A stretch of DNA of 64,000 bases from Medicago truncatula (GCF_003473485.1 NC_053043.1:2304001-2368000), one strand, 5' to 3'; counted from the stretch's first letter, positions 44,201 through 56,765 are shown. A program made the numbers and translations. Notes: generated by a model not told the origin, from the letters alone.

Positions 44201-46586
44201 ACTTGTCACTTCCACTGATCTACTGTGTGCATCAACTGTTTTTATAATATTTCTTTTATTTTCTCTAAATTTGCATCAGAAAGCTTCGGTTTTTATAGCT
44301 TACTTCCTGCGAACTTCAAATTGTAAAATCGCATATGTATTTTATTTTTAGAAATCATATTTTATCACATCTCTCTTTACTTAAACCTGTGACTTGAATA
44401 TATATATTTGTAGGTCACATAGGGTACAACTTTGTCTTAGGTGCTTACTCGTATTGGGGTCCCAAAGCTATCTACAATATTTATAACATGGTGAGGTTTT
44501 GCTTCAGCCAATGATCCCTTATGCATTAATATACCTTTACTATCTCATGGTTGTTCATTCTTATATATCTCGTTTCTTGTATAAAATAAAACATGTTTGG
44601 CATTCTGGTAAGCAAGATACTTTCAATATAAAAAAGTATGATGATGCTGTTGTCATATTAAACTTGGCTTATTTTGGCAGACTGATTCAGATTTGGTATT
44701 TGGAGGAATTACAATTGTATGTGGAATAGTGGGCACATTAGCTGGAGGAGTTGTTCTGGATTATATGACTAACACATTATCAAATGCATTTAAGGTTGGT
44801 ATTCAAATTAAAGACGGGTTCTAGTATTACTTTTATAACTTTTTAGATTCATAGTATCTTATGCCATAAGAATCATGCATCCGAAGTTCCACACTAAACA
44901 GCTGTGGTCTTAGTTATAGGGTTGTAATTTGTAAACGGTCTTCTGATCTGGCATACAGTTGAAAATTTAAAGATTTCTTCACTTGAGCATACTTAACACT
45001 AATCTTTTGCAGCTTCTCTCAGTGACAACATTTCTTGGGGCAGTATGTTGTTTTGGTGCCTTTTTATGCAGAAATGTGAACGGCTTTCTTGTTCTTTTCT
45101 CTATTGGTGAACTTCTTGTTTTTTCCACTCAGGTACTTTCCTTCTATGTCAGGAAGATCTCTATGTTCATTATATTGAAATACTGTTATTTTTACATGCT
45201 TAACGTCAATGAGTATTTTATCAGTTCTTGAATATTACTCTATAAGCTAATCATTTGATCATGAAAATTCCTAGTTAAATTCTTGCAAGAATATTTATGT
45301 GTTTTAAAGTAAAATAACTTCTACATTTGGAAAATTAGATGCAAACTTTCTCTCAAAGAACTTAATCTCATTGTACGGTTGTTTGTGTCTTCTTTTGAAT
45401 ATTTACGTTTGCTTGCGGTTTTCTTTTCAGGGTCCGGTGAATTATGTATGTCTTCATTGTGTTAAACCAAGTTTGAGGCCTTTATCCATCGCCATGTCTA
45501 CTGTTGCCATTCATCTCTTTGGAGATGTGCCTTCCTCACCACTTGTTGGAGTTCTCCAGGTCAGCCTTTTACGGAGGTTTTAGTAAACGCTTGTGTCTTT
45601 TTCACTTTAAAGTTGTTGATTTCGGAAAGTAGGGTGGAATTGTTGCTTTTTGACACATTGATGGCTGAAATTAGGCTAGACAAGTTTAAGAGAAAAATTA
45701 TTAAGAAGTACATAATGTAAAATCATATGCAGATAATTTACTTTTAATGAAAAGCACAAGACCTTTGTTTTAAAAAAATTTCGGAAGTATGTGCCTGATG
45801 GAAGTCGTAAGCCGAACATAGCAATTAATTCGATGGCTATCATAAATTTAAAGAGACATCAATAGCTAAAATTTAATTCCCAAACTTCTAAGTATCTGAT
45901 TCAAACAACGTGACAGCATGATTGTTTAAATGCCATTACTTGCGAAACAGAGGGAGGTTGAGATAGAGAAAATTACTGGTCACAGAAAATGTATTACGTA
46001 CGTGATATTACAAGATTCATGATTTTTGATACATTATGGTAATGCAGGATAGTATTAACAGCTGGAGAACAACTGTATTGATTCTAACAACTATATTGTT
46101 TCCGGCAGCTGGCATATGGTTTATCGGTATGTCATCTTGTTCATTTACTAGTAAAACGGAGAATTGGAGTTAGCATTTCTTTCGACATATCATTGTTGCA
46201 AGAGCAAAGATGTTATAAGAAACTGGAGTTGTTGGACATGAATGAAATTAATTGCTATAAAAATCAAATCCAACCAAAGTCATGACATTTTGTTATGATG
46301 GACGTTACTTTGCATGAAAATCATCGTATTTTCATAAATGCCTAATACACAGAAAAGTTGGAAATTATTTTTATTAACAGATGCTGTGATTTTTTTATAT
46401 ATACTAGCAGCTGCTGTGATTTATGTATATGTATATCTTGTAGGAATATTTGTCCATAGTATGGATAGATTTGAAGATGTCAGTGAGCATCAAGTGTCAA
46501 AGGTCGAGAGGTCATGCACTATACCGTTGCTTCAAGAGAAGACCGGAGAAACATCATTATCTCCTGCACAATCTGAAGAATATTGA
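41221..46586 (+). CDS. Spinster-like (SPNS) MFS transporter, 16 exons, open frame
   Basis: Joining 16 exons with GT-AG borders gives one frame of 506 codons: 41221-41282, 41498-41590, 42254-42355, 42835-42939, 43070-43145, 43333-43407, 43541-43643, 43720-43782, 43892-43973, 44101-44198, 44414-44490, 44681-44794, 45013-45132, 45431-45559, 46048-46126, 46444-46586. Conserved blocks match plant spinster homologues, probable sphingolipid or lysolipid carriers of the major facilitator superfamily: FEDGVLSSAFMVGLLVASPI, VGVGEASFISL, YNFVLGAYSYWGPKA, LHCVKPSLRP and FGDVPSSPLVGVLQD. About twelve hydrophobic segments are spread through the exons. Two oddities appear. The TM1 motif reads LDQGAIAS instead of DRGAIAS (codon 41544-41546). 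Exon 2 also lacks about 45 bp that encode a Cys-containing loop in the other copies. Transport activity is therefore uncertain. The start ATG is conserved in the neighbouring copy. Confidence 0.88.
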
Positions 46587-47605
46587 TTTTTCTTTTGTAA
46601 AAGGCGAAAGAATAGTTCGCTTTGTGCTCACTACATGGCTCCGGGATTCAAAAGAATGCTAACCCTATCAACTTATAGCGTACAAATAACCTGTACTCCT
46701 TTTAATTAAACAAGGTGGGATTTAATGGTTTGTTACCTCAAAGTTCATAGTTAATTAAGCAAGGTGGGATTTAACTGTCACCTTTTATGGGTTGATCTTC
46801 TCTAAGTAAAAATGTAATGAGATAAACAAAAATGTTTAGTGGACATTCACTTTTTCATACACCCGCAACACCTTGTTAATCAGAAAAAATGTTAGTTAAT
46901 TCAGTTGAGTAGATTGTTAATTCAATTCACGTAAAAAAATTGGTCAAAGCTATACAATATATATGTACTTGAATTAACCATAATTTTGATTGTGAACTGA
47001 ATTAACCATATTTTTTAACGTATGCTTTGGATTCTATTTACATGCTATATATGTTAAAATCACGTGGTTCACACGTTTTTATGAGCTCATCCTCTTTTCT
47101 AACATTGAAGATACTCTCAGAAACAAAATTTGCTAGGTTGGACACATTCATCCGGATTTGAATTCGGAACCTTGAAGTTGCATGTGTGAGTTTTAGATGA
47201 TGATTGTCAGTTCATCTATTGACAAAAAAAAAAAAAAAAACTTATGTTATCATACCCTTTGATTTAGATGTCACAAGACCTATCGTATGAAATTGTTTCA
47301 TATTTTTTTTTCCCATTTTCTTGAGAACCTGCCTATTTTTATCCTGGTTACCAATCTCAATTTCTCAACCATGGCAATTATATATAGATTCAAAAGAATA
47401 TTTAATTTATATATAACTTTCGAAAGCACAAAATATAAAAATATTTGGCTAAAACTTTAGGGACCTTTTTGTATGTCATTGCATAGCTCCACAAATTGGA
47501 AGATCCCTTAACTTGTATTAACTATTTATTTCATTTATTAAAATGTCTGGAGGAAATAAATAACTTTGTACTATTTTATAAGTAAATATTTTAAATCAAA
47601 ATGAC
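46587..47605. other. Intergenic after SPNS, no gene seen
   Basis: 3' flank of the SPNS gene. It repeats AAGGTGGGATTTAA twice (46712-46775) and has a poly-A run near 47225. AT-rich with no supported frame. Confidence 0.5.
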
Positions 47606-48441
47606 GGGAGCCCTAATATGACCTCTTTTATTAGGGTCCATCCGTGGTCCTTACAAATTGACCCGCTGTAGTAGGTAGTTTTTGTTCCTTCCATTTTTAT
47701 TTTTTTATGATCTCTTCCTTCTCATTTTACACAGTAAATTGAGAAAAAAAAAAGTAAAGGTTGTTGGGTTGGGTATTATGTTGGAAACCACCGCCACTTC
47801 CACTTAATTCCACAATTCACGACAACAAATTTACATGGCTGAAATGTAAAATGAAAGAATAATCCAATTTCCAACAAATCTAACTCACTATTTTTTTCTA
47901 CACCTTCAATTTCATTCTTCAAAGGCTGACGGAAAAACAACAAAAACAAACAATGAATCATAATTGACACAGCAAAATCAACAAAAGTGTTTGTTGGATA
48001 CTTCCAAAAGCACGGTAATATCCTTGAAGTAGTTGTCATTTCCGACTAGCTTATCAACAGATTCAAATGCTAAGACATCTTGTTTGATCAATCATTACAT
48101 TAACACCCAGTAAATTCATTCCCAATTTTTAATTTGATCTAACAGTGATAAGAAAGATGTAGCATTCAAGGAAGTATATGCATGGAAGAAGGCTTGCGAG
48201 GAACCAAGTGTGAATATCACTGGACACCAAAGCACACCTTCTCTTATGGGTGCTGGTCCACGAAGGTCTTCTAGCATGGAAGAAGGATATGAAATGTGAA
48301 ATGGAGCGAAGAAATAGAAGGGAAATGTAAAAGTGATTTGTGCAGCTTAAACCAGAAAGGAACAAAATCTACCTATTATTGTAGGTGAATTAGCAAGGAT
48401 CATGGATGGACCATAATAAAAGAGGTCCATATTAGGGGCTC
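47606..48441. mobile_element. Non-autonomous TIR element
   Basis: Inverted ends of about 60 bp (GGGAGCCCTAATATGACCTC; reversed right end GAGCCCCTAATATGGACCTC) bound an 836-bp insert. Flanking array sequence (AAATGAC | ATTTTTATAG) is continuous near 41030 and 17905. No clear target duplication. Minus-strand frames at 47776-48039 and 48129-48365 are unrecognised and may be captured sequence. Confidence 0.7.
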
Positions 48442-48626
48442 ATTTTATAATTTTTAATGAAAGCAAATAATGAAAAAATAAATTGAATGAAGTTAGTTAG
48501 TTACCTACCTTTCAACTAAACGATTTTCAATGTTTTGTACATCTAGTATTAGATAGAGAGTATTGTAGTTAGATATTACACTAACATGATGAGTTACAAC
48601 TACAAGTAACATCCAAAGTCTTGTTC

Positions 48627-51600
48627 ATGGAACCATCCATAATGTCTTCCACCATCACCATGATTCCCACAACTTCATGGTTTACACCAAAGAGGTATTT
48701 TATTTCTAACTTTTCTACATTTTCTATTTACACCTCCTATATTCATCCATTCTAGAAGGTAAATAATAAAGAAAAATAAAATTTCAATTTTTTTGGCATG
48801 TGTTGTTATAGCATGTGGGGACAAACATTTTAACCAATTTTGGGTCTGTTTCATTTTCTCTTTTCATTCTAGTAGTGTTGCTTATACTGTTCTTACTTGT
48901 TTTGTAGGTTACTTGGTATATTTTGTGTGATTAATTTGTTAAACTATATGGATCGAGGAGCAATAGCTAGCAATGGTGTTAATGGAAGTAATGGAACATG
49001 CACTGAAGGTGCTGCTGCTACTTGCACTTCTGCTACAGGAATACAGTAAGATATGTAATACTTTGGTGGAGGATCACTTCTCTCAAATTTTGTCATTTAA
49101 TTCTCCATACATTATTGTTATGAGTTTTTAGTGGTTTTTTTTTTCCATGTTTATTGCTAGAGATTCTCAAAGAGTAGAGTAGAGAGCATAGCTGAAAAGG
49201 GTTGTGAGAGTACTTAGCCGAATATCCTTGGCTTACGTCTTAGCCAATTACCGGATTACCAGGGCCCTTTTCCCCTGGAAATCAAAGGGTAAAGACAAAA
49301 AAAGGCCTAGTTTCCTTCTATTATTACGGACGCTGTCCATAATGGCACAAGTTCTGTAGCCTTTAGTTTCTTGAATGCAGGATAATTGTTGCTGACAGCA
49401 ACTTGCTGTTGTGCTCAATGCCCTAATGTTAATATTGTAACATGCGGAAGTAGATTAAAATGCAATTTAATAGTTTTTAACTATTTGTCTCGTTGTCTGC
49501 AGGGGGGATTTTAAGTTGAACAATTTTGAAGATGGTGTTTTATCATCTGATTTTATGGTTGGACTTCTCATGGCTTCTCCAATATTTGCGTCTCTAGCTA
49601 AGAGGTAATTAGGATAGCCATTCGTGTTGCAATCAGTTTGAAACCTATTCATACTATTAGATACTTTTGTTAGCTTAAACATTAAATGTCATAAGAATCC
49701 TTTCTCACAATTCATGTATTTCGCAGTGTCAATCCATTTAAACTTATAGGATCCGGATTGTCAATTTGGACACTAGCAACCTTCTTCTGTGGTTTTTCTT
49801 TTAATTTCTGGTCTATTTCAGTTTGTCGCATGTAAGTGGTTCCTTATTTTCCAAGTTATATGATTTTCTCATTTTGTGCAGTTAAATATTAGTACCAAAT
49901 ATGAGGATAAATGGTTTAGTTTTTCTTCATGCCTTCATTATTCTGTATAGGCTGGTTGGTGTTGGAGAGGCTTCGTTTATAAGTCTAGCAGCACCTTTTA
50001 TTGATGACAATGCCCCAGCTTCTCAGGTCTGCTTCTTTCCCATGTAGATTTATTTATATAATTAGAGTCAAAAATCTAATCAAGCTTAGGTAGAGTGATC
50101 ATATATATAACTGAAATGAAATAATATATTATTAGTACTGTGTAATAATCAAACCGACGTAAAGAATATTACTAATAGCCAATTGATTAGCATGAAATGT
50201 GCCAAGTTTGATTCATTTCAACATATCAATGTCATTTGTCAATAACTGCTCGCTGTTCTTATTTATTTCTGGTGGACATCTTAATCTCATACTCCTTGTT
50301 GTATCAGAAAACAGCATAGCTTGCAATGTTTTACATGTGTATACCATCCGGATATGCATTTGGATATGTCTATGGTGGTTTGGTAAGTCTTTATCTGGCT
50401 CCCATATCACTATTGAAATCTAAATAATCAATTTGAGTTGTTTACTTCTTTTCTGAAATAAATAAATTGACCTTTCTGATGTATCCTTTGTGTTCAATAA
50501 CAGGTTGGAAGTCATTTTGGTTGGCGTTATGCATTCTGGATCGAGTCTATTTTGATGCTTCCATTTTCTATTTTAGGATTTGCAATGAAGCCTTTACAGT
50601 TGAAAGGTACACACATATTTCTTGCACAGGTTTATGGTAAACTTCTATTATGTTTTCCATCTACAAACTACTTTTGGGTCCAGGTTTTGTTCATGCCGAT
50701 TTGATAAAGACACGAGTACCTGATATAGTTGCATCAGGAGTTCAAGGTACACTAAGAATTAAGTATTAGTTAAATACAACCCCTTTCAAAATTTTATTAG
50801 CCTTAACAAAGTTCACTTGTTTGATTTAAAGTCATGAGCCCTTCTACCGGCAGAGATGAGTCGGTGTACTTAAAGGCAGAGTTCAGAGATAAAAGTTCAA
50901 ATGACCAATCCAAGTTAGAACACATACCTTCTGAAATAACTAATTTTCCAATTATTGATTTATCTCATCTTTATCGTCCGACATCCATCATCTAGTGGCT
51001 GATGTTTTCAAAATTCTATCTTATTGATTCTTATTTTAGGTCTAAATCTGTTACAAAAATGTTTGATCAGTTCTCGAGGTTTTGGATTGATATGAAAGCA
51101 CTTCTGCTCAATAAGGTTTATGTTATCAATATTCTAGGTGCTTCTCACTCAAACTAATCAACTGTACGCATCAGCTAGTTTACGTTATAAGATTTACTTT
51201 ATTTTGTCGATAAATTTGTGTCAGAAAGATGCTATTTGGATAGCTTACTTCCCTGTGAACTTCATATTGTAAAATCGTAAATGTATTCTATTTTTAACAA
51301 TAATATTTTATGACATCGCTTTATTTAACCCATGACTTAAATATATATTTGTAGGTTACATAGCGTACAACTTTGTCTTAGGTGCTTACTCATATTGGGG
51401 CCCCAAAGCTGGCTATAATATTTATCACATGGTGAGATTTCGCTTCATTCAATGATCCGTTAGGCATACATACGCCTCTACCATCATAGTTGTTCAATTT
51501 TTTCTTCTTCTTTTTTTGACTCAATAGTTGTTCATTCTTAATTATCTTAGTTTCTTGTATATAATAAAACATGTTTGGCATTCTGCAGTGGCGGAGCCAC

Positions 51601-54396
51601 ATGTACTTGAGAGGGTGCAGCTGCACACCCTGACTTCTTGATAATTATACCAAATTTCCTACTTATTTCTAATTTGCATCCCCTGGATAATTACCATTGC
51701 ACCAGTTCAGCTCAATTTCTCACATTTTGTCACACTTCATCCAAAGGTTGTATCACCAAATTCTCTCACCATCTCTTGTCCTTTTCGCTGGCAGTCAGTT
51801 TTTTTGATTGTTAACTGTTCTCCACATGAATCCCAACTGTTTTCAACAAATAAAAGGGCGCAGGGAGGAATGAACATGTGACTTAGTTTACATATCAGCA
51901 TTCCTTTATGATTAAAATAGAGTGGTGGATATGTTTGATTCTCGCCACATTTATTTATTTATATACAATAACTATGTTACAGTTTGACGATAATTGTTAA
52001 GACTCTGTTTGGTAAAAATAGTAGATATTGGATAAATTAGATTGTAGCAAATGAATGTATAGTGGAAAGCAAATAAGTTAATGTTTACCTGATAGCAGAT
52101 AGCCGATAAGTTAACTGATTGGATTTGTAATGTTTGGTAAAATTAACGGTTGAACTAGTTTATTAATCAAAATTTAAAAATTTGCACCCCCTAAGTCAAG
52201 GTCCTGGCAACGCCACTGGCATTCTGGCAAGCCAAGATAATTTTTAATAGTAAAAAAGTATGTTGTTTTTGTTGACTTGCTGTAATATTAAAGTTGGTTA
52301 ATTTTGGTAGACCAATGCAGATTTGGTATTTGGAGGAATTACAATTGTATGTGGAATAGTGGGCACATTAGCTGGAGGATTTGTTCTGGATTATATGACT
52401 AACACATTATCAAATGCATTTAAGGTCGGTATTCAAATTAAAGATAGGTTCTAGTATTACTTTTATACCTTCTATGTTCATCGTATATTATACCATATGA
52501 ATTATGCATCCTCGGCTCCTCACTAAACAGCTGTGGTCATAGTTATAGGGTTTTAGTTTGTAAGTGGCCTTCTGATCAGGCATACATTTGAAAATTTAAA
52601 GATTTCTTCACTTATGGCACAGTGCACGCTCTTATATGAGACGTGTATGAACAATAAATTGAGCATCATGGGTGCAGCTTTAAAATTATTAGCTGTATGT
52701 AATATGTAGTAGGTTACAAGTATTCGACAAAAGAGATTTTCCTCGTAATGTTCAACTGATAGACCTACATGTAACCTTAATTACATTGATTAAATTGCTG
52801 TAATGATAATGGTATAGTAAATGGAAGCTGTAAGCCACGCTTGCTGATTAATTTCGTGATCTCTAAATATGTATTAACAAGTTTTAGTGAGCATAACATA
52901 TTGTTTACTGCATTCTAAACACTATTCTTTTGCAGCTTCTCTCAGTGACAACATTTCTTGGGGCAGCATTTTCTTTTGGAGCCTTCTTATGCAGAAATGT
53001 GAACGGCTTTCTTGCTCTTTTCTCTATTGGTGAACTTCTTGTTTTTGCCACTCAGGTACTTTCCTTCTAACTAAGGTAGATCTCTGTGTTCAATTGTTAT
53101 ATGGAAATACTATCCTTTTTACATGCTTACTTACCATCAATGAATATTTTATCAGTTCTTGAGTTTTACTCTATAAGCTATCACTTAATCTTGAAAATTC
53201 CTAGTTAAATTCTTCAAAAATATTCTTGACACACATATTTTTTAATCTGATTGCACGGTTGGTTGTGTCTTCTTTTGAATATTTATTATGTTTGGTTGTG
53301 GTTTTCTTTGTGAATTATGTATGTCTCCATTGTGTTAAACCAAGTTTGAGGCCACTATCCATGGCCATGTCTACTGTTGCCATTCATCTCTTTGGAGATG
53401 TGCCTTCCTCACCTCTTGTCGGAGTTCTCCAGGTCAGCCTTTTACAGATCCCCCCCGCCCCACATTCACAGACACAGACACCAATTGCAGTTTTTATTCA
53501 TTTCCATAACTTTGTTTTGGAAATTATTTTGCCAACGGTTCTAGTAAACGCATGGCGTCTTTTTCATTTAAAAGTTGTTGATTTCAGAAAGTAAGGTGGT
53601 ACTGTTGCAGTTCCACACATTGATGGCTGAAATTAGGCTATGCATCGTTTGTATTGGAAGTATGTGCCTAAAAGTTGTAAGCCTAACATAGTTTACTTCA
53701 TAAATCTATGTTCATCATAGATTAGGAGACATCAATAGCTTAAAGTTTATCCCAAAGTATTATTTTTCTGATTCAAATAACTTCGCAGTATAATTGTTAA
53801 ATGCACATTAACAGAAAATGTATTGTGGAATTTTTTGACACACTGATAATGCAGGATAGCATTAACAACTGGAGAGCAACTGCATTGATCTTAACAACCA
53901 TATTGTTTCCAGCGGCTGGAATATGGTTTATCGGTATGTCATAATGAAATCTTGTTATTAAGCTAAAAAGAAGTATTCTGGTTTGCATACTTTTGACATG
54001 TCGCTATTGCAACGGCGTAAATGTTTCATCACTGTATAAGAAAATGAGATTGTTGAACATGAATGAAATAAATACTAGAGAAACCAAGTCCAAACCAACC
54101 TACAAGTATAGAGTAAACTCTCAAATTGGTCCTCTGTAGTGTCACATCACCACCACATTTTCTCAAAAGCTTTCATCACAATTTCACTATTTTCCTCTTC
54201 TATACATTGTCACCAAATAAGTCCTCCAAAAGTTAGAATCTATTTTAACATCTGATGTGATTAATGTGTAGGAATATTTGTGCATAGCGTGGATAGATTT
54301 GAAGACGACAGTGAACAACAAGTGTGCACTATACCGTTACTTCAAGAGAAGACCGGAGAAACATCAATATCTCATGCACAATCTCAAGAATGTTGA
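48627..54396 (+). pseudogene. SPNS transporter pseudogene, nearly complete (16 exons)
   Basis: All 16 exons of the SPNS gene are present: 48627-48694, 48908-49045, 49503-49604, 49727-49831, 49951-50026, 50308-50382, 50504-50606, 50684-50746, 50832-50913, 51040-51137, 51355-51431, 52311-52424, 52936-53055, about 53310-53432, 53855-53933, 54272-54396. Two lesions break it. Exon 6 has TAG (50317-50319) where the intact copy has TGG, truncating the product after about 166 residues. The exon 14 acceptor with its first two codons is deleted (TTTCTTTGTGAATTATG instead of TTTCTTTTCAGGGTCCGGTG). TM1 keeps the canonical MDRGAIAS, and the exon 2 loop is full length. An Asp replaces Ala in exon 3 (LSSDFMVG). 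Intron 11 holds a hAT insertion. The other exons show no frameshift, so loss is recent. Confidence 0.9.
51586..52218. mobile_element. hAT-type element in intron 11 of the SPNS pseudogene
   Basis: Exact 8-bp duplication GCATTCTG (51578-51585 and 52219-52226) with inverted ends CAGTGGCGGAGCCA and, reversed, CAGTGGCGTTGCCA, the hAT signature. Length 633 bp without a transposase frame. The intact SPNS copy has the empty site (TTTGGCATTCTGGTAAG near 44600). Confidence 0.92.
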
Positions 54397-54399
54397 TTT

Positions 54400-54916
54400 G
54401 CTTCCTCTGTGTTTTTCATTTTGTAAAAATTATGTGTGTCCGTCCACAAGTCCTAGCTCAACTGGCAAAAACGCCCATTTATCGTGAAATCATTTTACAT
54501 ACGTAAACCCATTTCCTATGAAATTCATATCAATAGAATGGGGTAACTCTTATTCTCTTTTCTCGTCTTCCATTCTTACGCACAAACCCTTTATTTTCAA
54601 CACTATGATTGATGCTTTTTCTAAAGGTTGTTTCCCTCCTCAAGCCTTGTATACTTCCCTCTTCTATAAATTATAAATTTAATCAATTTAGTACTCACAA
54701 ATGGAAAAAGGTAAAAATGGAAAGAAAATAAATCAATCCCGTATACGGACGACACTGCAATATGCAAGGATTGAAGTTTGAATTTGTATTTATTCACCGG
54801 GTGAATTAAATAAGTTATGTTTACGTCCACAAGTGGTAGCTCTAAAAATTTCGAAATAGTTTTTAACATAATCATTATGTGTGGTAAGTTCAATTAAATA
54901 TACACCTTAATTAATT
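54400..54916. other. Intergenic, no gene seen
   Basis: Spacer between the SPNS pseudogene and CYP89A copy 6. AT-rich, with TAGCTCAACTGGCAAAA at 54460 resembling a tRNA box A but without a box B. No supported frame. Confidence 0.4.
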
Positions 54917-54952
54917 AATTTGTTTGTTTGTATGAGAAGGAGAAACGTGTGT
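54917..54952 (+). promoter_or_regulatory. Conserved upstream block of CYP89A copy 6
   Basis: AATTTGTTTGTTTGTATGAG then AAGGAGAAACGTGTG, keeping the ACGTG core. The distance to the start (about 280 bp) is longer than in copies 1-3, and no strong TATA box is seen. Confidence 0.45.
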
Positions 54953-55232
54953 TATTTATCTCAATCCTGAACATGCCAAACTAGCAGCACAGCACCAACT
55001 GCTGAAATGAATGAAAGTAGTCGAGCATGTGACCCCAAAAATGAGAACAATAAGAGGATTCACAATTCTATCTAAAACTCATGAGCTGGTGGTGATAGCT
55101 AGAATAAAGGAAAATCCCTTATGCATGGGAATGAATGTGTAATATTATTATTCTTGGCCAGCAAGATAACCATTCACAATAAATAAATCTTTATTTCAAA
55201 CTCTGTGTTGCACAACACAAAATTTTTACGTA

Positions 55233-56765
55233 ATGGAAACATGGTTCATTGCACTTGTTTCTCTCTGCATCATCTTCCTCATCAGAGCCATCTTCTCCTC
55301 CCTCACCACCACCAACAAAACCACCGCAACCCTCCCTCCCGGTCCACCGCATATCCCCATTATCACAAGTATCCTATGGCTCCGAAAATCATCGTCCCAA
55401 CTCGAACCTTTTATCAAAACCCTCCACACCAAATATGGTCCTATCATCACTCTCAAAATCAGTTACCGACCTTCCATTTTCATCTCCGACCATACTCTCG
55501 CCCACCACGCTCTCGTTCAAAACTCAGCCATCTTCTCTGATCGCCCTAGAGCTCTTCCCACCGCCAAAATCATCTCCAGCAACCAACACAACATCAGCTC
55601 CGCTTTTTATGGTGCAACATGGCGTGCCCTCCGTCGAAACCTTGCTTCTGAGATGCTTCATCCATCTAAGATCAAATCTTTCTCAGAAATCCGTAAGTGG
55701 GTCCTACACACTCTCATCAACCGTCTCAAAACTGCATCCGAATTGGAAACAGCTGATTATATTAAAGTTATGCCACACTTCAACTATGCTATGTTCTGTT
55801 TACTTGTTTTCATGTGTTTTGGTGAAAGAGTTAATGATGAGAAAATCAGTGATATTGAGCGTGTACAAAGGACAATTCTGTTGAGTGTTAACAAATTCAA
55901 TATAATAAATTTCTGGCCAAAAGTTACTCGGATTTTGTTTTGCAAACGATGGGAAGAGTTGTTGAAGTTACGAAAGGATCAAGAAGATGTTTTGCTTCCG
56001 CTGATTAGAGCGAGGAAGCAAGTTAAAGAGAGTAGATTGAACAATGTTAACCCTGTAGTTTCGTATGTGGATACTCTTTTGGAGTTGGAGTTGCCTGATG
56101 AGAAACGGAAATTGAGTGAAGATGAAATGGTTAGTCTTTGTTCAGAGTTTTTGAATGCTGGGATAGATACTACTTCCACGGCTTTGCAATGGATTATGGC
56201 AAATTTGGTGAAGTACCCCGACGTGCAAGGGAGGCTTGTGGACGAGATTAGGGAGGTGATGGGTCGTGATGGAAATGGAGAGAAGGTGGAAGTGAAAGAG
56301 GAAGATTTGCAGAAACTTTTGTATCTGAAATGTGTGGTTTTGGAAGGGTTGAGGCGTCATCCACCGGGGCATAATGTGTTGCCACACGCGGTGACAGAGG
56401 ATGTGCTTTTTAACGGTTATTTGGTGCCTAAAAATGGGACGGTCAATTTTATGGTGGCAGAGATGGGGTGGGATCCTCGTGTTTGGGAGGATCCAATGGA
56501 GTTTAAGCCAGAGAGGTTTTTGAAGGATGAAACATTTGACATTACGGGGAGTAAAGAGATAAAGATGATGCCATTTGGTGTTGGTAGGAGAATCTGTCCC
56601 GGATATAATTTAGCTTTGCTTCACTTGGAATATTTTGTGGCTAATTTGGTTTGGAATTTCGATTGGAAGGTTCCAGAAGGTGGGCATGTTGATTTGTCGG
56701 AAAAACAAGAATTCACTGTGGTGATGAAAAATCCATTGCAAGTTCGTATTTCTCCTAGGATATAG
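55233..56765 (+). CDS. CYP89A-type cytochrome P450 (copy 6)
   Basis: Intronless, 510 codons from the METWF methionine to TAG 56763-56765. It shares the longer Thr-rich pre-hinge segment with copy 5 (TNKTTATLPPGPP). Anchor, hinge, ExxR, PERF and haem loop FGVGRRICPG with Cys455 are intact. The I-helix reads AGIDTT, still a valid AGxDT motif. The C-helix is ATWRALRR instead of PTWRTLRR. More diverged than the others at several conserved sites, for example ISYRPSI for IGSRPSI, so it may differ in substrate. A SPNS exon 13 fragment lies about 1.1 kb downstream. Confidence 0.95.
   Translation: METWFIALVSLCIIFLIRAIFSSLTTTNKTTATLPPGPPHIPIITSILWLRKSSSQLEPFIKTLHTKYGPIITLKISYRPSIFISDHTLAHHALVQNSAIFSDRPRALPTAKIISSNQHNISSAFYGATWRALRRNLASEMLHPSKIKSFSEIRKWVLHTLINRLKTASELETADYIKVMPHFNYAMFCLLVFMCFGERVNDEKISDIERVQRTILLSVNKFNIINFWPKVTRILFCKRWEELLKLRKDQEDVLLPLIRARKQVKESRLNNVNPVVSYVDTLLELELPDEKRKLSEDEMVSLCSEFLNAGIDTTSTALQWIMANLVKYPDVQGRLVDEIREVMGRDGNGEKVEVKEEDLQKLLYLKCVVLEGLRRHPPGHNVLPHAVTEDVLFNGYLVPKNGTVNFMVAEMGWDPRVWEDPMEFKPERFLKDETFDITGSKEIKMMPFGVGRRICPGYNLALLHLEYFVANLVWNFDWKVPEGGHVDLSEKQEFTVVMKNPLQVRISPRI

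Noticed and set aside
47776-48365. Two minus-strand frames as genes
   Set aside because: They lie inside a non-autonomous TIR element, lack recognisable motifs and have no splice or promoter support.
54460-54490. Possible SINE or tRNA head (TAGCTCAACTGGC)
   Set aside because: Only a box A-like string; no box B or poly-A follows.
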